NCBI RefSeq assembly: GCF_008824185.1
Contig: NZ_CP044425.1
Coordinates: forward strand, 62,001-126,000
Origin: Paracoccus pantotrophus
GTDB taxonomy: Bacteria > Pseudomonadota > Alphaproteobacteria > Rhodobacterales > Rhodobacteraceae
Reading direction: 5' to 3'
DNA length: 64,000 nt
Position 1 is the first letter of the stretch, and the number at the start of each line of letters is the position of its first letter. The notes below the pieces were generated by a model. The model was not told the DNA's origin. It was given only the letters and a program-made list of their open reading frames with translations, and ran no database searches. Below are positions 1 to 7,713 of this stretch, piece after piece. Both the position numbers and the translations under genes were made by a program.

Positions 1-2
1 AC

Positions 3-656
3 GCCGCCCCGCCGGTCGAGCTGGCGCTGCGGGCGCGCTACAATCCGTCGCTGGACGCGGGCTGGTTCGGGGCGATCAACAGCGTCATCGACGCCGTGAC
101 CATGCTGTCGATCATCCTGACCGGCGCCGCGCTGATCCGCGAAAAGGAACATGGCACCGTCGAGCACCTGCTGGTCATGCCGGTGACCGCGGCCGAGATC
201 ATGCTGTCCAAGATCTGGACCATGGGGCTGGTGGTGCTGCTGGCCTCCAGCTTTGCCATCACCGTGGTGGTGCAGATGGCCTTGCAGGTGCCGGTGGCGG
301 GCTCGGTGCCGCTGTTCATCGCCGCGGCGGCCTTGATGCTGTTCGCGACCACCTCGATGGGCATCTTCCTGGCCACCATGGCCGGGTCGATGCCGCAATT
401 CGGCCTGCTTCTGATGCTGGTGCTGTTCCCGCTCCAGGTGCTGTCGGGCGGCATGACCCCGCGCGAAAGCATGCCCGACATCATCCGGGCGCTGATGTCG
501 CTGGCGCCCAACACGCATTTCGTCATCCTGTCGCAGGGCGTGCTGTTCCGGGACGCGGGGCTGGGGGTGGTCTGGCCGCAGCTCCTGGCGCTGGCAGTGA
601 TCGGCGGCGTTCTGTTCTGGCTGGCGCTGCGGCAGTTCCGCCGCTTCCTGGCCTGA
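3..656 (+). CDS. ABC-2 type transporter permease, 3' part (5' end outside window)
   Basis: The frame is open from the first bases of the window, so this is the C-terminal part of a gene that begins upstream. The roughly 217 visible residues show a short soluble stretch, then the EKEHGTVEHLLVMP segment characteristic of ABC-2 permeases (YhhJ/DrrB type), followed by about four hydrophobic membrane segments and a short basic tail (RQFRRFLA). Such permeases pair with an ATP-binding subunit to export drugs, polysaccharides or other molecules; the partner would lie upstream and the substrate cannot be told. The stop is at 654-656. Confidence 0.85.
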   Translation, partial: AAPPVELALRARYNPSLDAGWFGAINSVIDAVTMLSIILTGAALIREKEHGTVEHLLVMPVTAAEIMLSKIWTMGLVVLLASSFAITVVVQMALQVPVAGSVPLFIAAAALMLFATTSMGIFLATMAGSMPQFGLLLMLVLFPLQVLSGGMTPRESMPDIIRALMSLAPNTHFVILSQGVLFRDAGLGVVWPQLLALAVIGGVLFWLALRQFRRFLA

Positions 657-888
657 GCCCCGACTGGCCCGGCCCCGGACCGAGAGAAGCCGGACCCGAA
701 GGCCCGGCAGTCGATACCATGTCAAACCACCACCATTTGACTGACTAATCAATTAACATACGGCGCGATTCGTTGAAACGTTTTTCTGGCGCCGGGCCCG
801 CATCCTGCCGCGCCACAGGCACAAGGCAGGATCGGCAAACCCTGCGATGCGCAGCCGGCCATCCGCGCGCCGATCCCGGCGCCAGTCC

Positions 889-2019
889 TCAGTCCGTCAC
901 CGCGACATAGCTGCCGTTCTCGATCTTGAGGACATAGGTTCCATAGATCGGACGGCGGTCGTCCAGCAGCGAATAGCGCCCGAAGCCGATCCGCACCGGC
1001 ACGTCCTTGGTCGCATCCAGCGCCTCGCGCAGGTCGTCGCGCGTCGGCTCGGGCCCGGCCTTGGCCAGCGCCTCGATCAGCACCCGCATGATCGAATAGC
1101 CAACCGCCGCCCAGCTGTCGGGGGCCGCGCCGGTTTCGGCCTCGAACCGCTGGGCAAAGGCGCGGCTGCTGGCGTCGAAGCCGCCGGGGATCCATTCTCC
1201 ATAGAAATGCACGCCTTCGGCCGCGGCGCCGGCGATGTTCACGAATTCCGGCGACGAGAAGATATTCAGCCCCATCACCGTGACCTTGGGGTCCAGACCC
1301 GCCTGGCGCAGCTGCGTCGCGATGCCCGCGCCCTGCGCCGCATAAGAGGCGATGAAGACGCAATCGACATCGGAAAAGGCGATCTTGGTCGAGATCGAGC
1401 TGAAATCGGTATCGGTGCTTTGCACCATTTCGCGCGCCCCGATGGCAACCCCTTGCGCGGTGATGCCCTGCTCGAACTCTTGCAGAAGCTGCACATAGAC
1501 CTCGATGTTCTGAATGCCGATCAGCGCACAGTTCTTCAGCTTCAGCTTTTGCGCCGCATAATCCGCCAGATGGGTGATCGAATCCGCCGGAGTCTGCGTC
1601 ATGATATAGGACCAGGGCCCGTATTCCAGGATCTTGGGATTGTTGGTCGTGGTCAGGACCGGCACCTTCAACTCGTTGCCGACCTGCGCGCCAAGCTGCG
1701 CCACCGCGCCGCTGGTCGGCCCCAGGATCGCCAGCACCGAAGGATCGCGGCCATAGCGCGTGACCAGCGTGGTGGCCTGCGTCCGGTCGGTCGCGTCATC
1801 GGCAATCACCAGGTTGATGCGCCGGCCCTCGCCCAACTCGCCCGCCGCGTTCGATTCCCTCACCGCCTGCTTCATGCCCTCGGTGATCGGGATGCCGACA
1901 AAGGCCGCGGCCCCGGTCAGCGATTGCAGCGCGACGATCGTATGCTCCTCGGCGCCCGCCTGCGGAACGCAAAGCGCCGACAGCGCGGCCGCGGCAAGCC
2001 ATGGCCTGAATCCTCTCAT
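889..2019 (-). CDS. ABC transporter substrate-binding protein, branched-chain amino acid (LivJ) type
   Basis: 376 residues. A Sec signal peptide (MRGFRPWLAAAALSALC...AGA) precedes a periplasmic type I binding-protein fold; the VALQSLTGAAAFVG start and the AILGPTSGAVAQ stretch are typical of the Leu/Ile/Val and urea/aromatic-acid binding family (Peripla_BP_6). The start at 2019 is chosen because GGGAGAGAAAG lies just upstream; the open frame runs further but without a signal peptide. No membrane or ATPase subunits are adjacent, so it must work with components encoded elsewhere, or act as an orphan sensor or binding protein. It is divergent from the flavoprotein at 2138 across an AT-rich 118-bp gap, which suggests common control. 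The ligand is unknown. Confidence 0.85.
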   Translation of the reverse strand: MRGFRPWLAAAALSALCVPQAGAEEHTIVALQSLTGAAAFVGIPITEGMKQAVRESNAAGELGEGRRINLVIADDATDRTQATTLVTRYGRDPSVLAILGPTSGAVAQLGAQVGNELKVPVLTTTNNPKILEYGPWSYIMTQTPADSITHLADYAAQKLKLKNCALIGIQNIEVYVQLLQEFEQGITAQGVAIGAREMVQSTDTDFSSISTKIAFSDVDCVFIASYAAQGAGIATQLRQAGLDPKVTVMGLNIFSSPEFVNIAGAAAEGVHFYGEWIPGGFDASSRAFAQRFEAETGAAPDSWAAVGYSIMRVLIEALAKAGPEPTRDDLREALDATKDVPVRIGFGRYSLLDDRRPIYGTYVLKIENGSYVAVTD

Positions 2020-2137
2020 CTTTCTCTCCCTAGATTGGCTGGGTAATTGTATTTTTATGTTGATTCTATGCATACATATAAACCATCTTATGTCTACAAA
2101 TTTTCCGTGACCAGGGAGGTATGGAGGAGGTATGGAA

Positions 2138-3817
2138 ATGAGGAGCGGAAATTCCGATGCGGCGGACAGCGTGGTCGTCGTCGGGGGTGGGCTCAGCGGC
2201 ATCGCCACCGCGATTGCTCTGGCCGATCGAGGGCGCCCTGTCGTCCTGCTGGAGGCGGGTGCCAAGATGGGCGGCGGCGCCGCCTATTCCGGCGGCCAGG
2301 TCTGGGTGGGGGCAAATCATGTCGCCCTGCGCGAAGGCATCGAGGGCGACAGCAAGCAGCGCGCGGAAAGCTATATCCGCGCCATCGCCCACCGCTTTCC
2401 CGAATATCTGGACGAACAGGCGATGCGGCGCTGGATCGACACCGCCCCCGACGCGATGCGCTATTGGGAGGAAACCGGCGCGATCCGCTGGGCGGTGATC
2501 CCCGGCCTGGCCGATTACCACAACGAGGCCGAGGGCGCGATGCCGGCCGGCCGCTACCTGACCAATGCGCCCATCACGCGGGACGCCCTGGGCGCCTGGC
2601 GCGACAAGCTGCTGATCAGCCCCTATTTCCCGGTCGGCCTGACCTATGCCGAACTGTTCGAACGCGGCCGCCGGATCAGCATCGTCGACGAAACCGCCGA
2701 TGAGGACGAAGGCGGCCCCATCCAGGGCTTTGGCCAGTCCGAACGCCGCGCGGCCCTCGATGGCGGACCGGAAGTCCTGACCTTCGGCCCCGGCGTGGTC
2801 GGCAGTTTCCTGGCCCGCGCCATTCGCGACCCGCGCATCACCATCCTGCTCGGGCATCGCGTCACGCAGCTGAAAAGCGACGCCTCGGGCCGGGTCGTCG
2901 GCGTGGTCGCCACCTGCGAGGCCGGCACGGCCGAGTTCGACGGGCCGGTGGTGCTGGCCACCTCCACCTTCGACAACGATCCCGACCTGGTGCGCGAAAT
3001 CGTCGGGCTGGACCCCGAGCAATGGGGCAGCGTCGGTCCGAAAACCCTGCGCGGCGACGGCATCAGGCTTGCCCGTTCGGTCGGCGGCGCGGTGGTGAAG
3101 CTCCCGCCTAGCGCGCAGACGATGCAGCCCGGCTGGAAGTCGGACTATAACGAGGGCTTTTCCTACGGTCCCGATACGGCGATGCCCCATACCATGATCG
3201 TCAACCGCCATGGCCGGCGCTATTGCGACGATTCCTATTGGGTGGACATCGCGCAAGCCACCATGGACGACACGGCGGAAAACCTGCCCTTCTTCCTGAT
3301 CTTCGACGAGCAGCACCATCGCAAATACGGGCTGGGCATGACCCCGCCCGGCGCCGATTATCCCGAAGGGCTGGTCACTTCGGCGCCGACCCTGCGCGAA
3401 CTGGCCAGCAAGCTGGGCATTGATCCCGACGGGCTGGAGGCGACGGCGGAACGCTTCAACCGCTTTGCCGAAACCGGCATCGACGAGGATTTCAGCCGCG
3501 GCACGCGCGACTTCGTGCGCCGCTTCTATGGCGATCCGGCGCATCAGCCCAACCCGGTTCTGGGCAGCATCGCCCAAGCACCGTTCCACGGGCTTCGCCT
3601 GCGCTTCGTCGCGGCCGCGGTCGGCAACAGCGGCATCCATGTCGATGGCGAGGGGCGGGTGCTGGACGAGGCAGGCGCAGTGATCCCCGGATTGCACGGC
3701 GTCGGCTCCTGCACCGCCCAGACCGTGACCGGCACCGGCTATAACAGCGGCATCGCGCTGGGGCGGGGGCTTGCGATGGCCTATCTGGTGGCACGCGACA
3801 TCACCGGCGCGAACTAG
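2138..3817 (+). CDS. FAD-dependent oxidoreductase, fumarate reductase/3-ketosteroid dehydrogenase superfamily
   Basis: 559 residues. The N-terminus has the Rossmann FAD motif VVVGGGLSGIATAIALADRG and an acidic residue after VVLLE, then the GGGAAYSGG segment that contacts FAD in the FAD_binding_2 family. The C-terminus ends with the second FAD motif GVGSCTAQTVTGTGYNSGIALGRGLAMA. The overall pattern matches succinate dehydrogenase/fumarate reductase flavoproteins and 3-ketosteroid-delta-1-dehydrogenases. No signal peptide is seen. Two in-frame ATGs, 2132 and 2138, follow GGAGG at 2124-2128; the spacing favours 2138. The divergent neighbour is a solute-binding protein, so the enzyme may act on the same imported compound, which is inference only. 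The substrate is not identifiable. Confidence 0.8.
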   Translation: MRSGNSDAADSVVVVGGGLSGIATAIALADRGRPVVLLEAGAKMGGGAAYSGGQVWVGANHVALREGIEGDSKQRAESYIRAIAHRFPEYLDEQAMRRWIDTAPDAMRYWEETGAIRWAVIPGLADYHNEAEGAMPAGRYLTNAPITRDALGAWRDKLLISPYFPVGLTYAELFERGRRISIVDETADEDEGGPIQGFGQSERRAALDGGPEVLTFGPGVVGSFLARAIRDPRITILLGHRVTQLKSDASGRVVGVVATCEAGTAEFDGPVVLATSTFDNDPDLVREIVGLDPEQWGSVGPKTLRGDGIRLARSVGGAVVKLPPSAQTMQPGWKSDYNEGFSYGPDTAMPHTMIVNRHGRRYCDDSYWVDIAQATMDDTAENLPFFLIFDEQHHRKYGLGMTPPGADYPEGLVTSAPTLRELASKLGIDPDGLEATAERFNRFAETGIDEDFSRGTRDFVRRFYGDPAHQPNPVLGSIAQAPFHGLRLRFVAAAVGNSGIHVDGEGRVLDEAGAVIPGLHGVGSCTAQTVTGTGYNSGIALGRGLAMAYLVARDITGAN

Positions 3818-4014
3818 GCGCCGCGGGACCGGGCCCGGCCCGGCCGCCCCTCCGGCCTTTTCCGGCCCCCGCCCATGCCCCGAGGCATGCAGGGCCATTG
3901 CTCCGGCCCAGCCCGCTGGCCTATTGCTTTCGCGGCAAAACCCGGCACAAGCGGCGGCGCCGGGCTTCTACCCGCCCGCACGCCGGGGAACGCGGCCAGA
4001 AAAGGAGACTGCGC

Positions 4015-4755
4015 TTGCATCGCTGTGAAACGGCCCAATGCGCCATCCGGCTGGACGACCTGGGCTATGAGGTCGCGGGGCGCCCGGTGCTGGACGGCGT
4101 CACCCTGCATTCCTCGGCCCGGCGCATCGGCGTGGTGGGCCGGAACGGCTCGGGCAAAAGCACGCTGGCGCGGCTGCTGGCCGGGCTGATCGCGCCGACC
4201 CGCGGCCAGCTCCGCATCGGCGGCCGGGACGTGTTCCGCGACCGCCGCGCGGCGCTGGAAACCGTGGGCATCCTGTTCCAGAACCCCGAGCACCAGATCA
4301 TCTTTCCCCGCGTCGCCGAGGAAATCGCCTTCGGCCCGCGCCAGCAGGGGCTGGACAAGGTGCAGACCGCCGCGCGGGTCGAATCGGTGCTGCGCTCCTT
4401 CGACAAGCTGCATTGGAAGGACGCGCCGATCTCGGCCCTGTCGCAGGGCCAGAAGCACCTGGTCTGCATGATGGCGGTGCTGGCCATGCGGCCGCGCCTG
4501 CTGATCCTGGACGAGCCCTATGCCGGGCTCGACATCCCGACCCGGCGGCAGCTTGCCCGCTATCTGCACCGGATCGAGACGCGGCTGCTGCACATCTCGC
4601 ACGAACCCTCGGACCTCGAGAGCTGCGACGAACTGTTCTGGCTGGACCGCGGCCGCATCGTGGCGCAGGGCGCGCCGGCCGGGCTGCTGCCCGATTTCAC
4701 CGCCGAGATGATCCGGCTGGGAGAGCTTGATGATATCGCTGACCTCGCCGGTTGA
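4015..4755 (+). CDS. bioM: Biotin ECF transporter ATP-binding protein BioM
   Basis: 246 residues, the energy-coupling ATPase of the BioMNY biotin importer. Walker A is GRNGSGKS, the signature is LSQGQK (a variant of LSGGQ), Walker B is LLILDEPYAGLD, and the H-loop is LLHISHE. The start is a TTG at 4015 with AAAGGAG at 4001-4007, seven bases upstream; the open frame extends further 5' but that part is arginine-rich and unlike the family. It overlaps bioN by 26 bases and is followed by bioY, the usual rhizobial/Rhodobacterales order. I looked in 3818-4014 for a BioR-type palindrome and found none. Confidence 0.9.
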   Translation: MHRCETAQCAIRLDDLGYEVAGRPVLDGVTLHSSARRIGVVGRNGSGKSTLARLLAGLIAPTRGQLRIGGRDVFRDRRAALETVGILFQNPEHQIIFPRVAEEIAFGPRQQGLDKVQTAARVESVLRSFDKLHWKDAPISALSQGQKHLVCMMAVLAMRPRLLILDEPYAGLDIPTRRQLARYLHRIETRLLHISHEPSDLESCDELFWLDRGRIVAQGAPAGLLPDFTAEMIRLGELDDIADLAG

Positions 4756-5347
4756 GACCCGCGCCCATCGCTGGCCGGCCGGGCCGAAGCTCGGGGGGCT
4801 GTGCCTGGCCTCGACCGCGCTGTTCATGGTGGGCGACATCGCGGTCCATGCCGCGGCGCTGGTCGCGGTGCTGGCGCTTTACGCCGCGCCGGGGCCGGTC
4901 TTCCTGCGCGCGGGGCTGCGCAGCCTGCGGGTGGTGCTGCCCTTTGTCGCCGTCCTGCTGGCCTGGCACGCGGCGGCCGGCGACATGCGCCTGGGGCTGC
5001 TCATCACCCTGCGCATGGTGACGCTGGTGGCGCTGGCCAACCTGGTGACGATGACCACGGGGCTCGAGGATCTGGTCGAGCTGGTCCGCCGCCTGACCGC
5101 GCCGCTGCGCCGGCTGGGCCTGCCGACCGGGATGCTGGAGATCGCCATCCCGCTGGTCATCCGCTTCACCCCGGTCCTGGTCGCCCGCGCCGAGACCCTG
5201 GCCGAGGCCTGGCGCGCCCGGTCCCGCCGCCGTCCCGGCTGGCGGCTGATCCTGCCGCTGACCCTGCAGGCACTGGACGATGCCGATCATGTCGGCGAAG
5301 CTTTGCGCGCGCGCGGCGGCCCGCTTGGACCGCATGGACAGGAGTAG
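4730..5347 (+). CDS. bioN: Biotin ECF transporter transmembrane protein BioN
   Basis: 205 residues, the membrane T-component that couples BioM to the biotin-binding S-component BioY. It shows four to five hydrophobic segments and near the C-terminus the conserved coupling-helix motif ARAETLAEAWRAR, corresponding to the A-R-G/A helices of ECF T-components. The start is placed at the ATG at 4730, five bases after GGAGAG; an in-frame TTG lies directly before it. The gene overlaps the end of bioM and stops four bases before bioY, consistent with translational coupling. Confidence 0.88.
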   Translation: MISLTSPVETRAHRWPAGPKLGGLCLASTALFMVGDIAVHAAALVAVLALYAAPGPVFLRAGLRSLRVVLPFVAVLLAWHAAAGDMRLGLLITLRMVTLVALANLVTMTTGLEDLVELVRRLTAPLRRLGLPTGMLEIAIPLVIRFTPVLVARAETLAEAWRARSRRRPGWRLILPLTLQALDDADHVGEALRARGGPLGPHGQE

Positions 5348-5351
5348 CAGC

Positions 5352-5927
5352 ATGGAACGCAATATCGCCCAGATCGCCCTTTTCGCCGCGATGATCGCGG
5401 CGCTGGGGCTGGTGCCGCAGATCACCCTCGGCTTCGGCGTGCCGATCACGGCGCAGACGCTGGGCGTCATGCTGGCCGGCGCGGTGCTTGGCGCGCGGCG
5501 CGGCGCGGCGGCGGCGGCGCTGTTCCTGCTGCTGGTGGCGCTTGGCCTGCCGCTGCTGGCGGGCGGGCGCGGCGGGCTTGGCGCCTTCGTCGCGCCGACG
5601 GCGGGCTTTGCGCTCGGCTTTCCGGTCGCGGCCTTTGCCACCGGGCTGTTCGTCGAGCATGTGCGGCTGCGTTCGGCCGGGCTGGCGGCCGGGCTGGGCG
5701 CGGTTTTCGGCGGGATCGCGGTCCTTTATGTCTTCGGCGCGACCGGGCTTGCCATCGTGGCGCAGAAAAGCCTGCTCGAAGCCTTCACCCTGGTCGCGGT
5801 CTTCATTCCCGGCGATCTGCTGAAGGCGGCGATCACCGGCATGCTGGTGCAGGCGCTGGCCAGGGTGCGGCCGCAGACGCTGGCCTGGCATCACCAGGCG
5901 GCGGGCCCCGGCGAACGGCGCCTGTAA
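5352..5927 (+). CDS. bioY: Biotin transporter substrate-binding membrane protein BioY
   Basis: 191 residues with about six hydrophobic segments. The N-terminal GVPITAQTLGVMLAGAVLG and the following GGRGGLGAFVAPTAGFALGF stretch are hallmarks of BioY, the high-affinity biotin-binding S-component. The ATG at 5352 has AGGAG nearby. BioY can transport biotin alone but works best with BioMN, encoded just upstream. The tail (about 20 residues) is arginine- and histidine-containing and cytosolic by appearance. Confidence 0.92.
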   Translation: MERNIAQIALFAAMIAALGLVPQITLGFGVPITAQTLGVMLAGAVLGARRGAAAAALFLLLVALGLPLLAGGRGGLGAFVAPTAGFALGFPVAAFATGLFVEHVRLRSAGLAAGLGAVFGGIAVLYVFGATGLAIVAQKSLLEAFTLVAVFIPGDLLKAAITGMLVQALARVRPQTLAWHHQAAGPGERRL

Positions 5928-6086
5928 CCCCCCGCCCCGCCCGGCTGCCGGTCATCTGCCGGGACAGGCCGGCGCTTGGGATGGCCCCCCTCGGTCCCCC
6001 CGCCCGGCCCCGTTTGGGGGTTGACCCGCGGCCGCTCCGGCGGGAACCCTGCGCGGGTGAACCAGTCCTTGCCTGCAGGAAATCCC

Positions 6087-6812
6087 ATGGCCAATTGCCG
6101 TCCCATCGTGCTGTCCGACGATCATGTCGCCCGCGTCGCCGCGGCCGAGGGGCCGCTGCACGATCCGCGCTGGCGGATGCTCGAGGATGCCGATCTCGAC
6201 CGCCTGGCCCAGCGGCTGACGCAGGATCGGCCGCGGCCGATCCCGGTCTTCGCCTATGGGTCGCTGATCTGGAATCCCGGCTTTGCCGTGGGCGCGCGCC
6301 GCCGCGCCACCGCGATCGGCTGGCATCGCAGCTTCTCGATCTCGCTCGACCATTTCCGCGGCACGCCCGAGCGGCCGGGGCTGATGCTGGCCCTGGCCTC
6401 GGGCGGCAGCTGCGAGGGGCTGGTGCTGGAAATCGCCGAAGGCAGCGAGGCGGAATCGCTGCGCGCCATCCTGCGGCGCGAGCTTGTCGCGCATGAACTC
6501 TCTGCCAATGCCTGCTGGATCGAGGTCGAGACCCGGCGCGGCCGCGAGCCGGCCCTGACCTTCTATGCCGACCCGGTCGGCACGCAGCGCGCCGAGCTGA
6601 CGGTCGCGGAACAGGCACGGCGGCTGGCCCGCGCCGCGGGGGCGGCGGGCTCGGGCGCGGAATACCTGCTGCGCACGGTCCGGGGGCTGGCCGAACACGG
6701 CATCCATGACGACTACATCTGGACGCTCCAGAAACTCGTGGCCGAGGAAATCGAGGCCGGCGCGGATGGGGAATCGGGCATCGCGGGACCGGCAGGACGG
6801 CCCCGCGCATAG
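6087..6812 (+). CDS. Gamma-glutamylcyclotransferase, ChaC-like (glutathione-specific)
   Basis: 241 residues, cytosolic. ChaC enzymes cleave glutathione to 5-oxoproline and Cys-Gly. The diagnostic glycine-rich loop VFAYGSLIWNPGF is present at about residue 55, followed by WHRSFSI and the CEGLVLEI strand typical of the fold; the catalytic glutamate is expected in the segment around residues 105-150, where several glutamates occur (for example EGLVLEIAEG). The start at 6087 follows CAGGAAAT; an upstream in-frame ATG lacks a ribosome site. It stands alone between bioY and the convergent MACPF operon. Confidence 0.88.
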   Translation: MANCRPIVLSDDHVARVAAAEGPLHDPRWRMLEDADLDRLAQRLTQDRPRPIPVFAYGSLIWNPGFAVGARRRATAIGWHRSFSISLDHFRGTPERPGLMLALASGGSCEGLVLEIAEGSEAESLRAILRRELVAHELSANACWIEVETRRGREPALTFYADPVGTQRAELTVAEQARRLARAAGAAGSGAEYLLRTVRGLAEHGIHDDYIWTLQKLVAEEIEAGADGESGIAGPAGRPRA

Positions 6813-7016
6813 ACGGCCCCCTGCCCGCAAGGCAGGCATCCGGGCCAAGACGGCCGGCGGAATGCGCGCATCCCGCCGGGCTGGCGCGGACCCCATCCGC
6901 CGCGGAACAAGGGGCAAGCGGCAAAACCGGGCATCGCGCCCCGGGGCCGCAAGCGTCGCCGCCCCCGGGGAACGCGCCTCCGCTCATGCCGGCATGGAAA
7001 ACGAAGTCATGCCGCG

Positions 7017-7241
7017 CTATAGCGTGTCGCCATATTGCGCGCCCATGATCTCGCCATTCTCCACGACGAATGAAACGCCGTGATCCCGGAACCTGCCGAA
7101 GGGGATGAAATGGCGGCCGTTCAGATTGGCCCGCGCCCATTGCCCCATGCTGGTCATGAGCTGTTCCATTTCCGAATCATCGGCATCGGTCATTCGCCGG
7201 ATTTCCTGCATGTCCAGGTTGGCTTGATGACTCCATGGCAT
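7017..7241 (-). CDS. Small acidic protein of unknown function, last gene of the MACPF operon
   Basis: 74 residues, not recognised. It is soluble, with an acidic methionine-rich helix (DADDSEMEQLMTSM) followed by a short predicted beta part (FRDHGVSFVVENGEIMG). No signal peptide or membrane segment. The start is firm: GGAGG sits seven bases before the ATG. It lies 91 bases after the 107-residue protein and on the same strand as the three genes upstream, so it probably belongs to the same transcription unit. An immunity, chaperone or modulating role for the pore-forming protein is possible but unsupported. Confidence 0.6.
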   Translation of the reverse strand: MPWSHQANLDMQEIRRMTDADDSEMEQLMTSMGQWARANLNGRHFIPFGRFRDHGVSFVVENGEIMGAQYGDTL

Positions 7242-7332
7242 TGCTTGTCCTCCACATAGGAATATTCGTTCAGAAACGCGGCTGGCGCGCCGGCAAAGGC
7301 CGCGCGGATTTTCCGCCTCTGCCGGCGCATGT

Positions 7333-7656
7333 TCACTGCACGCCGATCAGGCCAAGCTGGTTGTCAAGCGTCGTACCGGTGATGGAATACTTGGCGGTCT
7401 TGTTCGTCCCCTTGCGATAGACGAAGGCCTGCTGCGCCACGTTGTCATTGCCCCACACGACAAAAGCCTTCAGCTTCACCCGCGAGCCCTCGGGGATCTT
7501 GAGCGACCCCAGATCCACGGTTTTCTCCTGGCCCAGGGGAATGTCGGTGTTCTCCTCATAGGTCTGGCTGCTGCCGCCATCGGGCGGCGCCGCGACCACG
7601 TGAAGCTTGGCAACGAAACCGCCGCCATTCCGCAGGCTGAATTTCTCGATATCCAT
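7333..7656 (-). CDS. Small beta-rich protein partnered with MACPF protein
   Basis: 107 residues. The open frame begins at 7695, but the inner ATG at 7656 has a strong site (AAGGAAGGGAG, seven bases upstream) while the outer one has none. The sequence alternates short strands (FVAKLHVVAAP, RVKLKAFVVWGNDN, FVYRKGTNKTAKYSITGTTL), suggesting a compact beta-sandwich, and ends in DNQLGLIGVQ. There is no signal peptide and no cysteine. I recall similar small uncharacterised proteins in bacteria and fungi but cannot name the family. Its stop lies upstream of the 74-residue gene, and 57 bases separate it from the MACPF gene. By analogy with aegerolysin/MACPF pairs it could be a membrane-recognition partner; that is inference. 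Confidence 0.65.
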   Translation of the reverse strand: MDIEKFSLRNGGGFVAKLHVVAAPPDGGSSQTYEENTDIPLGQEKTVDLGSLKIPEGSRVKLKAFVVWGNDNVAQQAFVYRKGTNKTAKYSITGTTLDNQLGLIGVQ

Positions 7657-7713
7657 GATGATGCTCCCTTCCTTATCAACCACGTCGATACGCATGAACG
7701 GGATGGCGGCCGA

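Noticed and set aside
802..832. ATCCTGCC/GGCAGGAT hairpin between the ABC-2 permease and the binding protein
   Set aside because: A good stem but without a T tract on either strand; not convincing as a terminator.
2066..3898. Long minus-strand frame opposite the FAD oxidoreductase
   Set aside because: The composition is a shadow of the plus-strand gene; no start, ribosome site or motif supports it.
3818..4014. Search for a BioR operator upstream of bioM
   Set aside because: No TTATCTATAA-like palindrome is present.
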